64,000 nt of DNA from Acarospora socialis. Its lineage: Eukaryota > Ascomycota > Lecanoromycetes > Acarosporales > Acarosporaceae. The notes under the pieces were generated by a model. It searched no databases. It was not told the origin of the DNA and saw only the letters and a program-made list of their open reading frames with translations. Of this stretch, positions 59,346 to 64,000 are shown piece by piece. A program made the translations under genes and the position numbers. The stretch lies in NCBI GenBank assembly GCA_025617375.2, contig JAMYGW020000007.1, forward strand, positions 1,116,001 through 1,180,000, given 5' to 3'. The first letter of the stretch is position 1. Each line of letters begins with the position of its first letter.

Positions 59346-61717
59346 ATGGACATCTTCCAACCCATCTCCTACGGCACAAGAGCGATACCAGATAATATCA
59401 GACAGCGGGGAGATCACCCGGTACCACGAACTGGTATTGTCAGTGTTACCCCATTACAAATTCCTCAGAGATATACTCACGTTCAAACTAGAACCAAAGT
59501 GGTCCGATCCCAACCAACAAATTCTATGCCAACATGTTCCTCGGAGGGCAGGCGCAAGGTACTTGGACCCACCCGTACGGTTTGTCTTGGTCAAAAGGGG
59601 CCGGTAGCCTCTCGAGCTGGGGTATGAGTATATCTCACATCGAGGCGTATCAGCGAGCTTACGGCCCACCCAATACGTCGATTCCTGGGAGCCCAGCACA
59701 ATTCTTTATCAATCCTCTGGGAATACAGTCCTTCATTTTGTCTGCAACAGAGCTGGGAGGCTCTACGGTCTTGACCACGGACTCTCTCCAAGCCTTCTCG
59801 GCGAATGTGAATCTGCAGCCTCAAGCAGGAACATCCGGAAAGATCACCTTCCCTCTGGTTCAGGGAATGGGATTCATTACTGGTATCTACAACGGTCTAC
59901 AGCCAATGATTCAGAGTGGTGTAATATTCAGATCTTTTGCCGCTGTGGGCTCCGCTCGGAACATCTTCAAGTATCGAGTCGTTCTGGAGGATGGGTCGAA
60001 CTGGTTGGTGTATGCATGTTCGGCGAACGGCGCGGATCCTCAACTCCAGCAACAATCAGCTACCATGCTACGAGGGCAATCTGGATGGCATGGGAATGTG
60101 CAAATCTGCAAGAATCCAGCTGGTGCTGATGGCGAGTCCAAGTATGATACCTCTGCTGGAGTTTACGCTACAGGTGCCACAATCCAGGGCACCGTCAGTG
60201 GTAATTCTGGTACCTACTCGCTCTCGTGGCAGAAAGCAGGTCTGGGTAATAGTCCGCTGTTGATGTTCGCTTTACCCCATCACGTCCAATCCTTTGCGCC
60301 TACGACAGCGTCTTCCAGCACGAACATCAAACTGCAAACTACGACGAAGGGTGTTGCCACAGCAATAGTGGCAGATTCGTGGACTTTGGTCGAGAATGAC
60401 TTGCCAACCGACATGGGATTCGCTCCGTGGTCCCCTTGGACAGGCAGTGTCAATACCTTGTCCGGTACGGCTATAGCTGCCATAAACAATGTGGGCGCGA
60501 CGGAGCTCTCCCAGGACATGATGGCGCAAACAAATCTGGATAGCCTTTATTTCAGCGGCAAGGCTCTCAGTAAATTTGCAACTATGATATACACGATCTA
60601 CGATCTTGGGAAGAACCCAGCGCTTGCGGCGACCGGACTGGCCAAGCTGAAAGATGCCTTCAACCGGTTTGCCAGCAACCAGCAGACTTACCCACTTGTT
60701 TATGACACTGCTTGGAAAGGCGTGGTAAGTTCAGGGTCATATGTGACAGGGAACTCTGGTCAGGATTTTGGCAACACCTACTACAACGACCATCACTTTC
60801 ACTTTGCCTATTTCATACATTGCGCGTCTATCATTGGCTACCTCGACCGTAGCTGGCTCGGTGCGAACAAAGACTTCGTCAACCTTCTCGTCATGGACGC
60901 CGCGAATCCGAGCACTCAGGACAATAGCTTCCCGTTCTCGCGCTCCTTTGATTGGTATCATGGACACAGTTGGGCCAAAGGACTGTTCGAATCCGGCGAT
61001 TCCAAAGATGAAGAGTCCTCTTCCGAAGACGCCATGTTCGCCTATGCGATGAAGATGTGGGGACGGACCGTCGGAGACCAATCCATGGAACTACGGGGCA
61101 CCTTGATGCTCAAGGTCCTATCGCGGAGCCTTCAGAACTATTTTCTTTTGGATAGCAGCAACGCTAACCAGCCCCCAAATTTCATTGCGAATTTTGTCAC
61201 CGGCATTGTAAGTATACTCTGAATCCCAATGCGGTTGGTGCGGAGCAACAGCCTGAAGTCATGTAGCTTTTCGAGAACAAGATTGACCATACGACCTACT
61301 TCGGTGGGAACCCCGAATACGTACAAGGGTAAGTATTCCTCGGTTGACGTACGGCCTTTCAGATGGCTAATCAATTCAGGATCCACATGATCCCTTTGAA
61401 CCCGAGTTCAGCGCTCACTCGGACGAGGAAGTTTGTGAGCGAAGAATGGAACGCGTATTTTGCCAACGGTAGAGTAGCCCAGGCCAGCAACGTCGCCGGC
61501 GGCTGGAAAGGGCTCCTCTACGCCAATCTCGCCATCGTCGATCCCAAGGCTTCCTACGATTTCTTCGCGCAAGGCAACTTCGACCCGTCTTGGCTTGACG
61601 GCGGAGCCAGTCGAACTTGGTATCTGGCTTATGCCGCTGGTAAGCTCAGATCATGATGCACATCACCGCTATATCAAGAAAGCTAACCCGGTGAAAGGTC
61701 TCGGCGGCGCTCCTTGA
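59346..61717 (+). CDS. Endo-1,3-beta-glucanase, glycoside hydrolase family 81
   Basis: Five exons (59346-59438, 59492-61207, 61267-61328, 61380-61639, 61698-61717) give 716 residues. GH81 landmarks: GPIPTNKFYANMFLGGQ at the N-terminal beta-sandwich, WTHPYGLSW and the substrate-cleft motif GNTYYNDHHFHFAYF (Asp about residue 462). Also seen are FDWYHGHSWAKGLFESGDSK and the catalytic Glu region KDEESSSEDAM (about 536-541). The end FDPSWLDGGASRTWYLAYAA followed by GLGGAP matches the family. The enzyme cuts beta-1,3-glucan internally. The N-terminus (MDIFQPISYGTRA) is not a signal peptide, so it resembles cytosolic Acf2/Eng2 more than secreted Eng1 enzymes involved in cell separation. The final exon encodes only the last seven residues. 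Confidence 0.93.
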
Positions 61718-62396
61718 CGGCAATAAGTTTCACCTGTACGGGCCTGCTACGGAGGAAGAGAGCTTGGTGAGGTCGGGACCGAACTGTGTAACATCCAGAG
61801 CCTAGCATCCTAGAGTAGTATGGTGTCCTGTAATCCACTTATGTACCTCAACTGTCAGTGTAGCGGATGCATTGTGCTTTGTTAGGTTGCTCACCGTGGA
61901 ATGGTTGAGGAGAAGGTACCCTTACGTAGTACCTTAATGATGCCAAGAGCACAGCCTCCTTTGGCGCATTTTATCATCCAACCACCATCACACCTTTTTT
62001 AGCCAAGCTTCCAATACGTAGTTCGAGCAACGTTACTTGGAGCTTCCAATCCGCCGAATGACTTGGCAACGAGATGAAATATCATCACCAGCTTCGCCCC
62101 AAGCCTTGTCGGTAGCTTTCCCTCATCGAAGAATCCCTCTGTTACCTACCTACCCACCTATCTTACCTACATAGTCCAGGTAGTTACTACTTTCAAATCC
62201 GGCGGGATTGGCAGTACATCGAGAGGAGAGCTCTTAGATAATAATGTGTAAGATATTAAACTCCAGTCCAGTGCGCAGAAGCTCCTTCTTCGTTTACGGC
62301 CATATTTCGCATTTCTTCAACATCCATCCGTCTCCCTCGACATTCTCACCAGCCGCTGGGCATACTACTACTCGGCAGTACAGCTGACACAGCATT
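61718..62396. other. Intergenic region with CCTA-rich tract
   Basis: 679 bp. A CTACCTACC-type tract at about 62145-62175 is the only notable sequence. It should hold the VCX1 promoter. Confidence 0.45.
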
Positions 62397-63892
62397 ATGG
62401 AGAATGCAGCTGCTATAGGGATTAAGTCTAAATTCAATCGGCACGCCATGACTAGATCGTACTCGCGTACGCGCGGCGACAGCGCACCCATTGAGAGTAA
62501 TGGGTCGTTCGGACCTAACGAACATACCAGTCTCTTTGGACGGACGGAAAGTACGCCTCTATACGAGGACCCCAGACCTTGGGTTCGATGGCCAATGTAC
62601 ACCTACCATGTCACGAAAGAGACGCTGTTGAGCAACTATGTGAACGTGCTGCTAGTGTTTGTCCCACTGGGCATTATTGCTGGGGCAATGGGATGGAGCC
62701 CTACGGCCGTGTTCATCCTGAACTTCCTCGCTATCATCCCGTTGGCGGCGTTGTTGAGCTTTGCGACGGAGGAGTTATCAGTGAAACTCGGACAAACTCT
62801 CGGAGGACTTCTCAATGCAACGTTCGGCAATGCGGTGGAGCTCATTGTGAGTGGTGCTTCATACTGCTGAGGGTACACCAGCTGACCGCGAGCTCTCACG
62901 TGGACAGGTAAGTATTGTTGCGCTCAAGAACGGCGAGATACGCATTGTCCAGTCCAGCATGCTGGGCAGTATTTTGTCGAACATCCTCTTGGTACTGGGC
63001 TGCTGCTTTCTGGCCGGCGGCATCCAGCATCATGAACAGAAATTCAACGAGACGGTAGCTTCTACCATGTCATCCTTGATGGCAGTCGCATCTGCATCCC
63101 TGATCATCCCAGCGACGCTTTACGCCGCGTTGGCGAGGTCCAAATCCGACTCTGAGGAAACCTTACTCATCCTCTCGCATGGGACGGCAATCATCCTGCT
63201 CATTCTATACGTAATGTATCTGGTTTTCCAGCTTCGGACGCATACAGACCTATTTGATGAGGAGCAGCGTCAAGAGGGAGGTGGTGATGCCGACGGAGAG
63301 GAACATGAAGACCACATTCTTAGCCCATGGGCAGCTGGCGTGGCACTGGTTGTGATAACTGTCGCCGTGGCGGTCTGCGCTGAGTATCTCGTTGACAGCA
63401 TCGACTCTATCGTGGAGACTGCTCATATTAGCAAAACTTTCATTGGACTCATCCTACTACCCATCGTCGGAAACGCGGCAGAACATGTTACGGCTGTTGT
63501 TGTAGCGCTGAAGGATAAAATGGACCTTGCCATTGGTGTCGCCATTGGCAGCAGCATGCAAATTGCGTTGCTGGTCACGCCTTTCCTGGTCCTTTTAGGA
63601 TGGGCCATTGACCAGCCAATGACCCTGCACTTCGAGACTTTCGAGACAGTAGTCTTCTTCCTGAGCGTTCTGGTTACGAACTATCTGATCCAGGATGGAA
63701 AGTCAAATTACTTAGAAGGAGCGATGCTGCTCGGAACGTATGTATCACACTGATAACGGCCTCGGACAGAGCAGAGATGCTAAAGTGCTGCTTAGGTACA
63801 TCATCATTGCTCTCGCATTTTACGTATATCCAGACGACGCTGGTAATATTGGGGGTAAGGATATCCCTTCGGTCATGAATCTCTTCAGATGA
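62397..63892 (+). CDS. VCX1: Vacuolar calcium/proton exchanger, VCX1/CAX type
   Basis: Three exons (62397-62846, 62908-63737, 63796-63892) give 458 residues with about eleven hydrophobic spans. The two alpha-repeat signatures of CAX exchangers are present: [20 protein letters not shown] (split by intron 1 just after ELI) and [20 protein letters not shown] near residue 338. Each carries the GNxxE core whose Glu binds calcium. An acidic loop ([19 protein letters not shown], about 262-280) separates the halves, as in the family. The protein moves calcium into the vacuole using the proton gradient. The second exon starts GTAAGT, which looks like a donor but is needed as coding sequence. The exact C-terminus is less certain: a GTAAGG near 63855 could be an alternative donor. 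Confidence 0.92.
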
Positions 63893-64000
63893 GACTGCAA
63901 TCGGCGAGCTCCGGCTGAGTTTAACTTCCTTGTATGTATTGTTTCCAAGACTTCGGACTACGAGGGCCCCCGCCAGGCCCTGGGCGCATCAGGGCGAAGG

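Overview
The window reads as chromosomal DNA of a filamentous ascomycete, most likely a dothideomycete. Genes are carried on both strands and are interrupted by short GT-AG introns of about 50-110 bp (one GC-AG). The gene content is fungal throughout: a Cdc4-type F-box/WD40 protein, an NLR with NB-ARC and TPR parts, 2EXR-type proteins, an Hsp12A-like Hsp70, an S10 carboxypeptidase with a GPI-type tail, and a GH81 glucanase. I resolved 23 genes or gene fragments with reasonable support. Most multi-exon models were checked by intron phase and total length. No rRNA, tRNA or CRISPR was found.

Layout. 0-3.2 kb: Cdc4-like SCF receptor. 3.2-5.6 kb: gene-free, stop-rich DNA. 5.6-19.5 kb: an accessory-looking stretch. 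It holds an NLR (serine hydrolase - NB-ARC - TPR), two 2EXR-like genes, a divergent pair (Hsp12A-like chaperone and an unknown coiled-coil protein) and an AIG1-like GTPase with a hydrophobic tail. A housekeeping mitochondrial pair, EngB GTPase and FMC1, sits inside it with their starts 144 bp apart. 21-26.5 kb: serine carboxypeptidase, AHA1 (Hsp90 activator) and a small unknown gene. 26.7-28.5 kb: an unrecognised multi-exon gene that looks broken. 28.5-31.6 kb: gene-poor.

31.6-33.7 kb: a Pho85-type cyclin preceded by about 780 nt without a single ATG. 33.7-37.5 kb: gene-poor, with some coding-like pieces on the minus strand. 37.5-43.2 kb: fructose-1,6-bisphosphatase, convergent with a 1363-residue unknown protein. 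44.2-45 kb: a small secreted hydrophobic protein. 46.5-57.8 kb: a dense conserved block of PAB1, a HUL5-type HECT ligase, mitochondrial ribosomal protein mL41 and UTP14. 59.3-64 kb: GH81 endo-1,3-beta-glucanase and a VCX1-type calcium/proton exchanger.

Functional threads. Protein quality control and turnover recur (Cdc4, HUL5, AHA1, Hsp70-like). Two short divergent promoters drive gene pairs with related jobs: EngB/FMC1 (both mitochondrial) and mL41/UTP14 (mitochondrial and cytosolic ribosome production). The 5.6-19.5 kb accessory stretch is the best place to look for something new, because it groups an NLR, a chaperone, an unknown coiled-coil partner and a tail-anchored-looking GTPase.
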